Shown: positions 27,647 to 36,978 of the stretch, piece after piece
Numbering within the stretch: position 1 is the stretch's first letter
Layout: each line of letters starts with the position of its first letter
Assembly (NCBI RefSeq): GCF_029051725.1
Contig: NZ_JAACFU010000003.1
Span: forward strand, 496,001-560,000
DNA from: Bradyrhizobium sp. CSS354
GTDB taxonomy: Bacteria; Pseudomonadota; Alphaproteobacteria; Rhizobiales; Xanthobacteraceae
Reading direction: 5' to 3'
DNA length: 64,000 bases
Program-made: the position numbers and the translations under genes
Notes under the pieces: generated by a model
What the model saw: only the letters and a program-made list of their open reading frames with translations
Told to the model about the DNA's origin: nothing
Databases searched by the model: none

Positions 27647-30257
27647 TCACGATCCTCTTGGGGACGATAATCACCTTGCGGACGGGCTTGCCGTCCAAGG
27701 CCAGTTTTACTGCATCGAGGGCCAAAACGGCAGCCTCGATTTCCGGATTCTCGGCCGCTGTTGCAACTGTGACCTCGCCTCGCTTCTTGCCGTTGACCTG
27801 GACCACCAGGGTCACACTGTCTTCAACCAGCAAATCGCGTTCGATTTGGGGCCAATTGGCCTCGGAAACCAGCCCGCTATGGCCCAGAACCTGCCAACAC
27901 TCCTCGGCCAGATGCGGCATCATCGGGGAGAACAGCTGGACCAGGATCTGGCTGGCCTCCCGTATCGCCCAGGCCAAGTCTGGAGCCGGCTGGCCGGGAC
28001 GCTGCAAGACCTCCGCAAACGAATTGGTGAATTCGCGGATATGGGCGAGGCAGACGTTGAAGTGCAGCCGCTCGATCCCGGTCGTGACCTTGTCCAGCGC
28101 GCCGTGGGCGGCCTTGCGCAAGGCGGTGGCGTCCGGGCCGAAGCTGGCCGGCCGGGCCGCCGGCGCGGTCTTGCCGGGTTCGATGGAGTCGTTCACCAGC
28201 CGCCACAGCCTCTGCACGAAGCGCGAGGCGCCCTGGACGCGCTCATCGCTCCAGATCACGTCGCGCTCGGGCGGGGAGTCCGACAGCATGAACCAGCGCG
28301 CGACGTCGGCGCCATAGGTCTCGATGATGTCGTCGGGGTCGACCGTGTTCTTCTTCGACTTCGACATCTTCTCGATCGGGCCGATCTGGATGTCTTGGCC
28401 TGACGTCAGCAGCGTGGCGCGGCGGCCGTTGGCGCCGGTCTCGACCTTCACCTCGACCGGCTGGACGTAGGTGCCGTCGGCCTTCTGGTAGGTCTCGTGC
28501 ACCACCATGCCCTGCGTGAACATGCCGGCGAACGGCTCGTCCAGAGCGATGTGCCCGGTCGCCTTCATCGCGCGGGTGAAAAAGCGGCTGTAGAGCAGAT
28601 GCAGGATCGCGTGTTCGACGCCGCCGATATACTGGTCGACCGGCAGCATGCGGTTGGCGACCTCTGGCGTCGTCGGCGCGTTTTCGTTCCAGGGATCGGT
28701 GAAGCGCGCAAAGTACCAGGACGAATCCACGAAGGTGTCCATGGTGTCGGTTTCGCGGCTAGCCTTGCCGCCGCATTTTGGGCAGCTGACGTGCTTCCAG
28801 GTCGGATGATGATCCAACGCGTTACCCGGCTTGTCGAAGCTCACATCCTCCGGCAGCACCACCGGAAGGTCGGCATCCGGTACCGGCACCACATCACACT
28901 TCGGGCAATGGATGACGGGGATCGGGCAACCCCAATAGCGCTGGCGCGAAATGCCCCAGTCGCGGAGGCGGAAGTTCACCTGGCGCTCGCCGACCGGCGC
29001 ATTGCCGCGCAGCTCGGTCTCGAGACGCTTCGCCACCTCGTCCTTGGCCTGATCGATGGTCATGCCGTCGAGGAAGCGCGAATTGATCATGCGACCGTCA
29101 CCGTCATAGGCGGTATCGGTGATGACAAAGCTCTTGGGATCCTGGCCTTCGGGGCACACCACCGGCGTGTTGCCGAGAGCATACTTGTTGACGAAGTCGA
29201 GGTCGCGCTGGTCGTGTGCGGGACAGCCGAAAATGGCGCCGGTGCCGTATTCCATCAGCACGAAGTTGGCGACATAGACCGGCAGCTTCCAGCTCGGGTC
29301 GAACGGGTGGACCGCACGGATGCCGGTATCGAATCCCTGCTTCTCGGCGGTGTCGATGATCTCCTGCGCCGTGCCCATCCGCTTGATCTCGCCGATGAAC
29401 TCGGCGAGCTTCGGATTCTTCGCCGCGGCGGCCTGCGCCAGCGGATGATCGGCCGAGATCGCCATGAACTTCGCGCCGAACAGCGTGTCGGGGCGCGTCG
29501 TGAAAATCTTCAGTTCGCTCTCGCCGGCCGGCGTCGTCGCCGCATCAAGCGCGAAGCGGATCAACAGCCCCTCGGATCGGCCGATCCAGTTGCGCTGCAT
29601 CAGCCGCACCTTGTCGGGCCAGCGGTCCAGCGTATCCAGTGCCGACAGCAGCTCCTGCGAGTACTTTGTGATCTTGAAGACCCACTGGTTCATTTCCCGT
29701 TGTTCGACAACGGCACCCGAACGCCAGCCTTTGCCGTCGATCACCTGCTCGTTGGCGAGCACGGTCATGTCGACGGGGTCCCAGTTCACCTTGCGCTTTT
29801 CGCGCTCGGCGAGACCTTCGCGCAGGAAGTCCAGAAACAACTTCTGCTGGTGCTTGTAGTAGCTGGGATCGCAGGTCGCGATCTCGCGGCTCCAGTCCAG
29901 CGATAGCCCGATCGAGCGGAGCTGCTTCTTCATCGCGGCGATGTTGTCGTAGGTCCAGGCCTTCGGCGCCACCTTGCGCTCGATCGCGGCGTTCTCGGCC
30001 GGCAGGCCGAAAGCGTCCCAGCCCATCGGATGCAGCACGTTGAAACCCTTGGCGCGCATGAAGCGGGCCAGCACGTCGCCGAGCGTGTAATTGCGGACAT
30101 GGCCGATATGGATGCGCCCCGACGGGTAGGGGAACATCTCCAGCACATAATATTTCGGCCGCGGATCGTCGTTCTTGGAGACGAAGATCGCCTGTTGGTC
30201 CCAGGCGGCTTGCCAGCGCGGTTCGGCGTCGCGGGCGTTATAGCGTTCGGAGGTCAT
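27633..30257 (-). CDS. leuS: Leucyl-tRNA synthetase
   Basis: LeuRS charges tRNA-Leu and edits mischarged tRNA. The 874-residue protein has the HIGH motif ([13 protein letters not shown]), the CP1 editing insertion, cysteine pairs CPKC that may bind zinc, the catalytic MSKSKKNTV (KMSKS motif) and a C-terminal tRNA-binding domain. Length is normal for the bacterial type. Confidence 0.98.
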   Translation of the reverse strand: MTSERYNARDAEPRWQAAWDQQAIFVSKNDDPRPKYYVLEMFPYPSGRIHIGHVRNYTLGDVLARFMRAKGFNVLHPMGWDAFGLPAENAAIERKVAPKAWTYDNIAAMKKQLRSIGLSLDWSREIATCDPSYYKHQQKLFLDFLREGLAEREKRKVNWDPVDMTVLANEQVIDGKGWRSGAVVEQREMNQWVFKITKYSQELLSALDTLDRWPDKVRLMQRNWIGRSEGLLIRFALDAATTPAGESELKIFTTRPDTLFGAKFMAISADHPLAQAAAAKNPKLAEFIGEIKRMGTAQEIIDTAEKQGFDTGIRAVHPFDPSWKLPVYVANFVLMEYGTGAIFGCPAHDQRDLDFVNKYALGNTPVVCPEGQDPKSFVITDTAYDGDGRMINSRFLDGMTIDQAKDEVAKRLETELRGNAPVGERQVNFRLRDWGISRQRYWGCPIPVIHCPKCDVVPVPDADLPVVLPEDVSFDKPGNALDHHPTWKHVSCPKCGGKASRETDTMDTFVDSSWYFARFTDPWNENAPTTPEVANRMLPVDQYIGGVEHAILHLLYSRFFTRAMKATGHIALDEPFAGMFTQGMVVHETYQKADGTYVQPVEVKVETGANGRRATLLTSGQDIQIGPIEKMSKSKKNTVDPDDIIETYGADVARWFMLSDSPPERDVIWSDERVQGASRFVQRLWRLVNDSIEPGKTAPAARPASFGPDATALRKAAHGALDKVTTGIERLHFNVCLAHIREFTNSFAEVLQRPGQPAPDLAWAIREASQILVQLFSPMMPHLAEECWQVLGHSGLVSEANWPQIERDLLVEDSVTLVVQVNGKKRGEVTVATAAENPEIEAAVLALDAVKLALDGKPVRKVIIVPKRIVNVVG

Positions 30258-30450
30258 GGAATCGTTGGGTTTTCGTGGATCTGGGCCGTCTAAAGACGGC
30301 GGACTAGGCCATAGAAGTCCTCAAGGGGTCAATGGGTTGCCGCAATTTGGGAACCTTCGGCGCTGCACCGCATAACTACTGAGGCCGCGTTGGGGCGTGA
30401 TTAAGGGGTCGATGCCAGTTTGCGGCTGACCAGAATTCTCAAGACTTGTG

Positions 30451-31539
30451 ATGGACGCCAGCTTCGACGATCCCGATTACGACTATGCCGCGTCCGTTGC
30501 CGAACGGGCGATGCGGAGCATGGCCGAACAGCGGATCCCTGCCACGCCGGCCAATTTCGCCGTCTGGTTTCGCTATTTCGCGGGCAGCCATGACGATCTG
30601 CGCAACGCCATCGACCTCCTGATCGATCATAACCGTCCCTTCGACGTCAGGACCAATCAGGATCTGTTCAAGACCTATGTCGCGCCCAAGGGGGGCGCTA
30701 TCGTCTCGGAGACCTCGGAGCGGCTGCATGCTCTCATGGGAGCGGCGAAGGATTTTCTAGCAACCGCGATCGCCGACAATCACTCCCAGATGCAAGCGAT
30801 CAACGAGGTCGCGGACCAGGGCAAGGCCGGTGTCGACCCAAAAGCGCTGGTCGCCCAGCTCATGAACGAGTTGGGTCGCGCGGCCACCCGCGCGACGCGG
30901 CTAGAGGCGGGCTTCGCGGAAAAGACCCGCGAGCTCGACGTGATTCGCGCCTCTCTCTCCAAATCCGAGGAGCGTGCCCGGACCGATACGCTCACAGGTC
31001 TTGCCAACCGGCGGGCGCTCGATGAATTCCTGCGCAAGGCGCAGGCGACTGCGGACTGGGGCGAGCCGCTCAGCATGCTCATGCTCGACATCGACCACTT
31101 CAAGACCTTCAACGACAGTTTCGGCCACGGCGTCGGCGACCAGGTGCTGCGCCTGATGGCCAAGGTGCTGCGCGAAAAGGTCCGCGAGCAGGACCTGTCG
31201 GCCCGCTATGGCGGCGAGGAGCTGATCGCGGTGTTGCCGGATGCCGATCTCGCCGTCTGCGCCCAGATTGCCGAGCGCATCAGGCACGCGATCGCGGAAT
31301 GCAGGATCACGCGCCGGTCGACCGGCGAGGTCCTTCCCCATATCAGTGTGTCGATTGGTGTTGCGCAGTACCGGAGCGGCGAAGCGATCACCGATCTCAT
31401 CGAGCGCTGCGATCGTGCGCTCTATCTCGCCAAGAACAGCGGCCGCAATCGCGTGGTCACCGAGACCGAACTCGATGGCGCCGGGTTAGTCCTCAACCCG
31501 CCATCATCATTTCCGCCGCGCCGTTGTCGATCACGGTGA
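30451..31539 (+). CDS. Diguanylate cyclase (GGDEF), with I-site
   Basis: The 362-residue protein has an N-terminal region of about 170 residues with no recognised domain, then a GGDEF domain with DTLTGLANRR, DIDHFKTFND and the active-site motif RYGGEEL. An inhibitory I-site RxxD (REQD) lies exactly five residues upstream of GGEEL. Cyclic-di-GMP synthesis is therefore likely, with product inhibition. A GTG directly before the ATG is possible. Its last 47 bases overlap the end of the convergent GGDEF gene, which supplies an unusual Pro/Ser/Arg-rich tail. Confidence 0.9.
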   Translation: MDASFDDPDYDYAASVAERAMRSMAEQRIPATPANFAVWFRYFAGSHDDLRNAIDLLIDHNRPFDVRTNQDLFKTYVAPKGGAIVSETSERLHALMGAAKDFLATAIADNHSQMQAINEVADQGKAGVDPKALVAQLMNELGRAATRATRLEAGFAEKTRELDVIRASLSKSEERARTDTLTGLANRRALDEFLRKAQATADWGEPLSMLMLDIDHFKTFNDSFGHGVGDQVLRLMAKVLREKVREQDLSARYGGEELIAVLPDADLAVCAQIAERIRHAIAECRITRRSTGEVLPHISVSIGVAQYRSGEAITDLIERCDRALYLAKNSGRNRVVTETELDGAGLVLNPPSSFPPRRCRSR

Positions 31540-33190
31540 TGCCGTGCTCGACGACGTTGTTGCGACCGCGGTGCTTGGCGGCGTAGAGCGCTGCGTCGGC
31601 GGCTTCGATCAAATCGCCCGGACGCAAGCTCTCGTTGGGCTTTGTCGCGGCAACGCCGATCGAGACGGTGACGATCATGTGGTCGGAGGTGATGTGCGGC
31701 AGGCACAGCTTCAGCACGGCCGCGCGCGCCTGTTCGCCGATTTCGACGGCGCGCGCCACGTCGGTGTTCGGCAGCAACAGACAGAATTCCTCGCCGCCGT
31801 AGCGAGCCGCGAAGCCCATCGTGTCGGCGGCGATGCCGGACAGTGATTCGCCGAGCCTGGTCAGGCAGGAATCGCCTTCGAGATGGCCATAGGTGTCGTT
31901 GAACAGCTTGAAATGGTCGACGTCGATCATCAAAAGCGCGAGGTCGCTGCCATATTGCTGCGCGCGCATCCATTCGAAGTCGAGGCGGCTCTGGAAGCCG
32001 CGGCGGTTGGCGAGCCCCGACAACATGTCGATCGAGGCCATCACCGTGAGCCGGTCATTGCTCGCCATCAGCTCGCGTTCGCGCTGGCTGAGCTGCGCGG
32101 CCATCGCGTTGAATGCGCGGGCCAGCGGCACGAACTCGGCCGGCAGGCGATTGCGCGCGGCGCGTGCCGACAGATCGCCCTCGCCCAGACGCTTGGCCAT
32201 GTCGGCGAGCATCCTGATCGGCTTGATCACCAGCTTCTCGGCTGCGATCAGCGCGCCGAGCAGCACGAATAGCACGACGAAAGCGAGCTGGAGATAGGCG
32301 GTGCGGATGTCGCGGCTCACGGCCGCGGACACCTTGTCCTCGTCGATGCTGGCGATCAGGCGGGCATTGGTCCCGGCGATGCGGATATAGCTGACCGCGC
32401 GGCGGGAGCCGTCGGCAGCGAGGAAAGAGAGTGAGCCTTCGTCCTGGTCCGACCTCAGCGCCTTGTCGGCGATCGCGGACATCAGCGGCATGTTGTCGAG
32501 CGGACGGCCGATCGCGCTATGCTGGTCGGCCGGTGCCGCCAGCACGATGCCGGCGCTGTCGACCAGCACGGCCGTGATGCCGGCGCGGCCACCCAGATTG
32601 CTCATGACCTTCGACATCCAGTCGAGGTTGACGGTGGCGAGCACGACGGCATCCGCTACGCCGCTAAAGGCGGACACCGGGTAGACCGCCATGACGGTCG
32701 GTGTTAGCACCGGGCGCGACAGGATGAAGTCGCTCAGCACGAAACGGCCGGTTTCCTGCGCCTGCTGGAAGTAGGGCCGATCGCTGAGGTCGAGACCGAC
32801 ATACATGTTGTTGGTGGCGCACTGGATGCGTCCGTCCTGGCCGGCAATCAGAAGCGTGCGGATCCAGGGGAGATTTGACGGCAGGCTCGCGCGCAGCACG
32901 TCACAGCTCTTGCTGATGCCGCCGGCGGAGGCGCGGATGAAAGCTTCCGATTTCAGGATGGTCTCGACCGACGAGATCACCTCGCGCTGCGCATCGGCGC
33001 TGTGCCTTGCAACGGTGGTGAATTCGGCCGTGGCCTGCGCGATCTGCCGCGTGCGCGTGTCTTCAAGCGAACGGATGCGCTCGAACATCAGAGGCGTCAC
33101 CAGAATCACCGCGAGCAACGCAAGCCGCGCCCGGATTCCGAGAACCTGCTTGAGTTTCGCTCGTTTGCGGTTGAAACTGACGTTTGCCAT
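31493..33190 (-). CDS. Membrane-bound sensor diguanylate cyclase (Cache-HAMP-GGDEF)
   Basis: The 565-residue protein has a membrane segment near residues 20-36, a periplasmic sensor domain of dCache type to about 270, a second membrane segment, a HAMP linker (KLVIKPIRMLADMAKRLGEGDLSA) and a GGDEF domain with RYGGEEF. No RxxD I-site is seen before the motif. It should make cyclic-di-GMP in response to an unknown extracellular signal. The ATG at 33190 gives MANVSFNRK; the frame is open to 33214. Confidence 0.9.
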   Translation of the reverse strand: MANVSFNRKRAKLKQVLGIRARLALLAVILVTPLMFERIRSLEDTRTRQIAQATAEFTTVARHSADAQREVISSVETILKSEAFIRASAGGISKSCDVLRASLPSNLPWIRTLLIAGQDGRIQCATNNMYVGLDLSDRPYFQQAQETGRFVLSDFILSRPVLTPTVMAVYPVSAFSGVADAVVLATVNLDWMSKVMSNLGGRAGITAVLVDSAGIVLAAPADQHSAIGRPLDNMPLMSAIADKALRSDQDEGSLSFLAADGSRRAVSYIRIAGTNARLIASIDEDKVSAAVSRDIRTAYLQLAFVVLFVLLGALIAAEKLVIKPIRMLADMAKRLGEGDLSARAARNRLPAEFVPLARAFNAMAAQLSQRERELMASNDRLTVMASIDMLSGLANRRGFQSRLDFEWMRAQQYGSDLALLMIDVDHFKLFNDTYGHLEGDSCLTRLGESLSGIAADTMGFAARYGGEEFCLLLPNTDVARAVEIGEQARAAVLKLCLPHITSDHMIVTVSIGVAATKPNESLRPGDLIEAADAALYAAKHRGRNNVVEHGITVIDNGAAEMMMAG

Positions 33191-33297
33191 CTTCGCTGCC
33201 CATCCCGCAGCCAAGGTAAAGCAAAGGGTTCAAAAACTCTTTCTTGAACTCGGTAAAATTGGAACTAGCTCCGCAACAACAACTCCGATGCGACATC

Positions 33298-33987
33298 ATG
33301 ACTGAAGCCAACGCCGCGCCGCTAACCGGCCATTCACCAAACGCGCTCGCCGCGGTCGAAGCTGAAATCGCGCGCACCTGCAAGGATGCGCGCCGCGAAC
33401 GTGGCTCCGTGACGCTGATCGCGGTATCGAAAACTTTCGCCGCGGATGCAATTATTCCGGTCATCGACGCCGGACAGCGCGTATTCGGGGAGAATCGCGT
33501 GCAGGAGGCCAAAGGCAAGTGGCCCGCGTTAACTTCTGGTTACTCCGATATCGCGCTGCATCTGATCGGGCCGCTGCAATCCAACAAGGCGAAAGAGGCG
33601 GTCGCGCTGTTCGATGCCATCCATTCGGTCGACCGCCCGAGCATTTGCCAGGCGTTAGCCAAGGAAATCGAATCCCAGAACAAGCACCCGGAATTGTTCG
33701 TCCAGATCAATATCGGTGAGGAGCCGCAGAAGGCGGGCATCGCCCCCGGCGAGGCCGATGCTTTCATCGCGAGCTGCCGCGACAGCTATGGGCTGACGAT
33801 ATCGGGGTTGATGTGCATCCCGCCGGTAGACGAGCCGCCGGCGGCGCATTTCGCGCTGACCGCCAAGATCGCCGCGCGCAATGGATTGAAGAAGCTCTCG
33901 ATGGGAATGAGCGCGGATTATGCGACCGCGATCATGCTCGGCGCCACCCATGTGCGCGTGGGGAGTGCGATCTTCGGGCACCGGTGA
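33298..33987 (+). CDS. YggS family pyridoxal phosphate homeostasis protein
   Basis: The 229-residue protein is a single PLP-binding barrel with the cofactor lysine at Lys45 (LIAVSKTF), and the blocks GENRVQEAKGKW, HLIGPLQSNK and SMGMSADYATAI. Family members (PLPBP) buffer pyridoxal phosphate and affect amino-acid balance; no catalytic reaction is established. The ATG at 33298 is used because the upstream frame has no homology. Confidence 0.93.
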   Translation: MTEANAAPLTGHSPNALAAVEAEIARTCKDARRERGSVTLIAVSKTFAADAIIPVIDAGQRVFGENRVQEAKGKWPALTSGYSDIALHLIGPLQSNKAKEAVALFDAIHSVDRPSICQALAKEIESQNKHPELFVQINIGEEPQKAGIAPGEADAFIASCRDSYGLTISGLMCIPPVDEPPAAHFALTAKIAARNGLKKLSMGMSADYATAIMLGATHVRVGSAIFGHR

Positions 33988-34029
33988 GAGCTGTAAGCCT
34001 GGGTCGCGCCCGGCAACGGCTATCGATTT

Positions 34030-34109
34030 CGTCATTGCGAGCGCAGCGAAGCAATCCAGAATCTTTCCACGGAGGGACTCTGGATTGCTTCGCTGCGCTC
34101 GCAATGACG
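34030..34109. repeat. Inverted repeat with perfect 31-base arms
   Basis: The arms at 34030-34060 and 34079-34109 begin CGTCATTGCGAGCGCAGCG and are exact reverse complements around an 18-base loop. It lies between convergent genes and shares its inner part (GCAATCCAGA) with the repeat at 25928-25971. A transcript would fold into a very stable hairpin. Confidence 0.9.
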
Positions 34110-34125
34110 GTGGTGTATGCCGGGC

Positions 34126-34899
34126 CTAGTCAAACCCCACCGACACCGTCCCCAGCACGCCGAAATCCGCCGCGAAATGATCGCCCGCCTGGATTGGCAG
34201 CGGCGGATGGCACGTGCCCGTGGTCACCACCTCCCCTGCCCGCAAGGTGATGCCGAGGCCACGCAGCTCGTTCGCCAGCCAGACCAGGGCAATGCGAGGA
34301 TCGCCGAGCACGTTCTTGCCGTGGCCGAGATAGCGCTGGCCGCGCAGCGTGATCTGCGGCCGCTGCTCGACGAGATCCATGGCGCGCCAGTTCGCATTCG
34401 TCGCTGCGCCCAGCACGAACAGATGCGCACAGGCGTTGTCGGCGATCAGCTGCGCCTCGCCGGCGCTGACAAAATCGGCAAAGCGCGAATCGGGAATCTC
34501 GATCGCGGGATGCAAGCTGTCCACGGCGGCGAGCACCTCGTCGACAGGATACGGCGCCGCGCGCGGCGGCAGATCGCGCGCCATGCGGAAAGCGAACTCG
34601 GGTTCGCCGACGCGCATCGCGTTGCCCTTCATCGAGGCAGTGCCGCCATCGGCGATCACGGTGTCGCTCATGATCCGACCGGCCAGCGGTCCCGCGACAT
34701 TGATGTGCTTCTGTCCGGACTCGCTCGTCGCCGCGATCTTCCAGCCGAACAATGTCCCGCTGAGCGCAGCCTGCACGGCGTAACCCTCGGTGCGGTTCTG
34801 AGGCCGCAACCGTGGCTCCAGTGCGTCCAACTTGGTGCCGTCGCGCCAATGTTTGACCAGGACCTGCGAAGTGGCGGCGATCTGATCCGTGTCGAGCAT
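34126..34899 (-). CDS. 2-keto-4-pentenoate hydratase family protein
   Basis: The 257-residue protein belongs to the fumarylacetoacetase-related hydratases, with GWKIAATSESGQKH, the metal-ligand glutamates in GEPEFAFRMARDLP and HPAIEIPDSRF, and a C-terminal VVTTGTC block. Relatives hydrate 2-hydroxypenta-2,4-dienoate in aromatic meta-cleavage pathways, but no other catabolic genes are nearby, so the natural substrate is unknown. It ends six bases after the L,D-transpeptidase stop on the same strand. Confidence 0.88.
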   Translation of the reverse strand: MLDTDQIAATSQVLVKHWRDGTKLDALEPRLRPQNRTEGYAVQAALSGTLFGWKIAATSESGQKHINVAGPLAGRIMSDTVIADGGTASMKGNAMRVGEPEFAFRMARDLPPRAAPYPVDEVLAAVDSLHPAIEIPDSRFADFVSAGEAQLIADNACAHLFVLGAATNANWRAMDLVEQRPQITLRGQRYLGHGKNVLGDPRIALVWLANELRGLGITLRAGEVVTTGTCHPPLPIQAGDHFAADFGVLGTVSVGFD

Positions 34900-34905
34900 G
34901 TGTCC

Positions 34906-35442
34906 TCACCCGATGATGATTTTTGTTTTTGGTCCCAGCCGCCGCAGCAAGTGTCGCATCGCCGCTTCGGTCATCGAGACGCAGCCTGCGGTCGGGCCGA
35001 AATTGTCGCGCGCCAGATGCAAAAACACCGCGCTGCCGCGGCCGGCGATCCGCGGCCTCGTGTTGTGGTCGATTTCGATGATGAAGTCATAGAGATGGTC
35101 GGCCCGCTTGAGCCGGTCACCGCCCTGCCCCTCGCCGAGCCGGATTCCCCGATTGTAGTGACGGTCCTTGGGATCCTCGCACCAGGCGTCCTCGCCGGTG
35201 ATGATCCGGGCCGGCAGGAAGGTCTGCGGGCGGCTATGCCGGTCGCCCCGCCACCACAATCGCCTGGGACGGAAGCTGCCCCTCGGGGTGCCGCCATCGC
35301 CCTCGCGCTTGTTCGCCAGAATGCCGCCGCGTCCGAGCGCCACCGGAATCGTCAGCGCTCCGGCAGTCAGCCAACCCCGGCGCGGATTCCCGGCGGCAGG
35401 CTTAACGCGGATCGCCGAGAGCGGCCCGGCGCTTCGGTTCAT
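34906..35442 (-). CDS. L,D-transpeptidase family (YkuD-like) protein
   Basis: The 178-residue protein has the catalytic block HLARDNFGPTAGCVSM with the histidine earlier and the nucleophilic cysteine of L,D-transpeptidase-type enzymes. Such enzymes make 3-3 cross-links or attach proteins to peptidoglycan. No clear signal peptide is visible from this start; alternative ATGs at 35475 and 35499 add 11 or 19 residues, and none of the three has a good ribosome-binding site. Confidence 0.82.
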   Translation of the reverse strand: MNRSAGPLSAIRVKPAAGNPRRGWLTAGALTIPVALGRGGILANKREGDGGTPRGSFRPRRLWWRGDRHSRPQTFLPARIITGEDAWCEDPKDRHYNRGIRLGEGQGGDRLKRADHLYDFIIEIDHNTRPRIAGRGSAVFLHLARDNFGPTAGCVSMTEAAMRHLLRRLGPKTKIIIG

Positions 35443-35677
35443 GGTGTAACTAGCTGAAGCAGCTTTATTTTTCATGTGAACGTGCGATGTCGAATTCATT
35501 ACAGGACATTCATCAAAACGGCCTGCTATTCTGGGTTAGAGTGGTTCTGGCTTGTGAATCGGTAACAGCCCACTACTTCAAGACGAACAACAATAATAAC
35601 GGCGACCCCTAAACTTCCCTCTCGGCTGGGTGCAGCATGGATGCGCGCCGCGCCGGACCCCAAAAGGATGACCCCCT

Positions 35678-36364
35678 ATGGCCAATGCCCGCAAGATCCT
35701 GATCGTGGATGACGATACCGATCTGCGCGATACGTTGGTGGAGCAATTGTCGCTGCACGAAGAATTCGAAGCCTCCGCGGTCGATACCGGCGCCAAGGGC
35801 GCGAGCGCCGCGAAGGCCAATGCCCCCGATCTCGTCCTGATGGATGTTGGCCTGCCCGACACGGATGGCCGCGAAGTGGTCCGTTCGTTACGCAAGGGTG
35901 GGTTCAAGGCTCCGATCATCATGCTCACCGGGCATGACACCGATTCCGACACGATTTTGGGGTTGGAATCCGGCGCCAACGACTATGTCGCAAAACCTTT
36001 CCGCTTCGCCGTGCTGCTGGCGCGCATCCGCGCCCAGCTCCGGCAGCACGAAGCCAGCGAGGACGCGGTGTTCTCGGTCGGCCCCTACTCATTCCGGCCC
36101 GGCTCCAAAATGCTGACCGCCGCCAATGCGCGCAAGGTCCGGCTGACGGAGAAGGAAACCGCCATCCTCCGCTTCCTCTACCGGGCCGGCCAGATGCCGG
36201 TCTCGCGCGAGACCCTGCTCCAGGAGGTCTGGGGCTACAATTCTGGCGTCACCACCCACACGCTGGAAACCCACATCTACCGCCTTCGCCAGAAGATCGA
36301 GAAGGACGCCGCCAACCCGGAAATCCTGGTCACGGAAGCCGGTGGCTACAAGCTGGTGCCGTGA
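35678..36364 (+). CDS. OmpR-family response regulator, CenR-like
   Basis: The 228-residue protein has a receiver domain with phosphorylatable Asp56 (LVLMDVGLPD), acidic DDD near residue 11 and Lys in VAKPF, followed by a winged-helix DNA-binding domain (RLTEKETAILRFLYRAGQ, THTLETHIYRLRQKIE). It closely resembles the cell-envelope regulator CenR of Caulobacter as I recall it; no histidine kinase gene is adjacent. AAGGATG precedes the ATG. Confidence 0.9.
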   Translation: MANARKILIVDDDTDLRDTLVEQLSLHEEFEASAVDTGAKGASAAKANAPDLVLMDVGLPDTDGREVVRSLRKGGFKAPIIMLTGHDTDSDTILGLESGANDYVAKPFRFAVLLARIRAQLRQHEASEDAVFSVGPYSFRPGSKMLTAANARKVRLTEKETAILRFLYRAGQMPVSRETLLQEVWGYNSGVTTHTLETHIYRLRQKIEKDAANPEILVTEAGGYKLVP

Positions 36365-36422
36365 TACGCTTCTGGGGCGTGCGAATCGTTTTAGATCGCA
36401 TGCCCTTGAGCCCCGGACCTGA

Positions 36423-36866
36423 ATGTCAATCGACGACGATGTAGCGCTTCTCGAGCGTGTCCCGACACTGCGCCTGTTGGGAGACGCTTCGTTGCGCATG
36501 CTAGCGATCGGCTCCGAGCAGCGTGACTTCGTCCGCGGCGACGTCTTGTTCAATCTCGGCGACGATGCCGATGCGGGTTTCGTGGTCCAGCGCGGCGCCT
36601 TCCGGGTCGACGACGGCGCCGGCGCGGAGATGATCGCAAGTCCCGGTGCGCTGATCGGCGAGCTCGCGCTGATCGTGCCGATGAAGCGGCCGTCGAGCGC
36701 GATCGCAATCGAGCACGCCTCCGTCATCCGCGTCGCGCGCAGCCTGTTTCAGCGCGTGCTCGAAAGCGATCCCGCCGCCGCCGTCCGCCTGCGCGATGAA
36801 TTCGCGGTTCGCTCCAGCCAGATCGCCAGCGATATATTGATGGCCGGTGCGAAGCTGACGAGTTGA
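36423..36866 (+). CDS. Cyclic nucleotide-binding domain protein
   Basis: The 147-residue protein consists of one cNMP-binding (Crp-like) fold, with GDVLFNLGDDADAGFVVQRG and a phosphate-cassette-like GALIGELALI segment. It has no DNA-binding or kinase domain. It starts 58 bases after the response regulator gene, so cotranscription is likely. Whether it binds cAMP, cGMP or nothing cannot be told. Confidence 0.82.
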   Translation: MSIDDDVALLERVPTLRLLGDASLRMLAIGSEQRDFVRGDVLFNLGDDADAGFVVQRGAFRVDDGAGAEMIASPGALIGELALIVPMKRPSSAIAIEHASVIRVARSLFQRVLESDPAAAVRLRDEFAVRSSQIASDILMAGAKLTS

Positions 36867-36879
36867 GAGGTCATAGCTT

Positions 36880-36966
36880 CGTAGCCCGGATGGAGCGAAG
36901 CGTAATCCGGGATACTCGCCTACGGAAAGATCGTCCCGGATTGCGCTTCGCTCCATCCGGGCTACG
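36880..36966. repeat. Inverted repeat CGTAGCCCGGATGGAGCG
   Basis: Left arm CGTAGCCCGGATGGAGCG and its reverse complement on the right pair over more than 25 bases with a few mismatches. It sits between the convergent cNMP-binding and xthA genes, so it may end transcription from both sides. Confidence 0.85.
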
Positions 36967-36978
36967 GATCTCCCGTAA

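Noticed and set aside
28497..29906. 469-residue plus-strand open frame
   Set aside because: Fully antisense to leuS, whose motifs are intact; a GC-rich shadow.
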